From: Streptomyces formicae
GTDB taxonomy: Bacteria > Actinomycetota > Actinomycetes > Streptomycetales > Streptomycetaceae
Assembly (NCBI RefSeq): GCF_002556545.1
Contig: NZ_CP022685.1
Location: 2,356,001-2,420,000 of the forward strand
Direction of reading: 5' to 3'
DNA length: 64,000 nt
Both the position numbers and the translations under genes were made by a program. This document shows positions 63,627 to 64,000 of the stretch, piece by piece. Position 1 is the first letter of the stretch, and each line of letters opens with the position of its first letter. The notes beneath the pieces are model-generated. The model saw only the letters and a program-made list of their open reading frames with translations. It did not search any database and was not told where the DNA came from.

Positions 63627-64000
63627 TCAGCTCTTCTCGGCCGACTCCGCCGCGTCCTCCGCGGGTTCCTTCTTCTCGGCCGCGGGCTCCTTCTTGTCCG
63701 CCGCGGGCTCCTTCTTGTCCGCCGCGGGCTCATCCGCAGAGGCATCGTCCCCGTCCACCTCGCCGGAGGCGACCGCGGCGGGTTCGACGATCTCTTCGCG
63801 GCCGGGGCGGATCTTCGCCGAGACCACGAGGTAGACGACCGCGAGCACGAAGACCACGATCGCGGTCCACACGTTGAGGCGGACGCCCAGGATGTGGTGG
63901 GCGTCGTCGACGCGCATGTACTCGATCCAGGCGCGCCCCGCGCAGTACGAGGCGACGTACAGCGCGAACGCCCGGCCGTGCCCGAGCTTGAAGCGGCGGT
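63627..64000 (-). CDS. lgt: prolipoprotein diacylglyceryl transferase, 3' part, with repetitive C-terminal tail
   Basis: The open frame reaches the window end, so only the last ~124 residues are seen. They begin RRFKLGHGRAFALYVASYCA, GRAWIEYMRVDDAH and LGVRLNVWTAIVVFVLAVVYLVV, the conserved C-terminal part of Lgt with its last membrane helix. Lgt transfers diacylglyceryl to the lipobox Cys of prolipoproteins such as LivK and the sugar-binding protein above. After the helix comes a cytoplasmic tail of about 65 residues, acidic and Lys-rich, with near-identical EPAADKK/EPAAEKK units. E. coli Lgt lacks such a tail. Confidence 0.93.
   Translation of the reverse strand, partial: RRFKLGHGRAFALYVASYCAGRAWIEYMRVDDAHHILGVRLNVWTAIVVFVLAVVYLVVSAKIRPGREEIVEPAAVASGEVDGDDASADEPAADKKEPAADKKEPAAEKKEPAEDAAESAEKS

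Noticed and set aside
63640..63750. Tandem repeats that might be a CRISPR array
   Set aside because: The units are contiguous 21-bp in-frame codon repeats of the lgt tail without spacers.

Overview
The window is high-GC actinobacterial chromosome, almost certainly Streptomyces. Gene order (livKHMGF, a PdtaR-type regulator, pyk, 5'-nucleotidase, then gltBD, a run of ADP-ribosylglycohydrolase genes and lgt) matches what I remember of the S. coelicolor SCO2008-SCO2034 neighbourhood. That match is from memory and was not computed. GTG/ATG starts, GTGA/ATGA overlaps, Tat signals and Streptomyces intergenic repeats fit the assignment.

Layout. 1-3725: the end of an FdhF/YdeP-type molybdopterin oxidoreductase, a hotdog thioesterase and a lipoprotein/membrane-protein pair. 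4017-9759: a complete branched-chain amino-acid ABC operon (livKHMGF) with a hairpin between livK and livH and a 21-bp perfect terminator at the end. 9842-11554: PdtaR-like ANTAR regulator, tRNA-Leu(CAA), and a free-standing LAGLIDADG protein with an N-terminal HTH. 11663-17805: Tat-exported alkylsulfatase, pyruvate kinase, SIMPL protein and a Tat-exported 5'-nucleotidase. 17810-26162: GDSL hydrolase, a decarboxylase/N-hydroxylase pair typical of hydroxamate siderophore pathways but without acyltransferase or synthetase genes, an NmrA-like reductase, PepN and chorismate mutase. 26174-33191: AraC regulator divergent from a GH35 beta-galactosidase, a secreted GH101 endo-alpha-N-acetylgalactosaminidase and a secreted trypsin. 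33451-44758: an HExxH protein, a Cys-rich pentapeptide-repeat protein, DEAD-box helicase, cold-shock protein, a MarR/MFS divergent pair with two matching operators, a secreted tyrosine phosphatase, a vWA protein, an SDR enzyme and several hypothetical genes. 44915-48087: sugar ABC importer (two permeases and a binding lipoprotein, no ATPase) with a dre-like palindrome upstream. 48402-54432: gltBD glutamate synthase. 54736-55467: VIT1/CCC1 transporter. 55725-63522: a tightly coupled operon of four ADP-ribosylglycohydrolase-fold genes, ribokinase, a CaiB/BaiF CoA-transferase and a CitE-like lyase. 63627-64000: the 3' end of lgt.

The most unusual region is the 55.7-63.5 kb operon. Four divergent ARH-fold paralogues are coupled to ribokinase and two CoA enzymes, which suggests catabolism of an N-riboside or ADP-ribosyl compound. 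One paralogue carries an apparent 1-base frameshift and a degenerate metal site. Two paralogues carry the same ~90-bp genomic repeat inside their reading frames, read in two different frames.

Two short inverted-repeat elements flanked by CTAG (34344-34521 and 41001-41201) look like MITEs of an IS5-type family. Between them they supply three stop codons to neighbouring genes. Other repeats of types common in Streptomyces lie at convergent or tandem gene ends.
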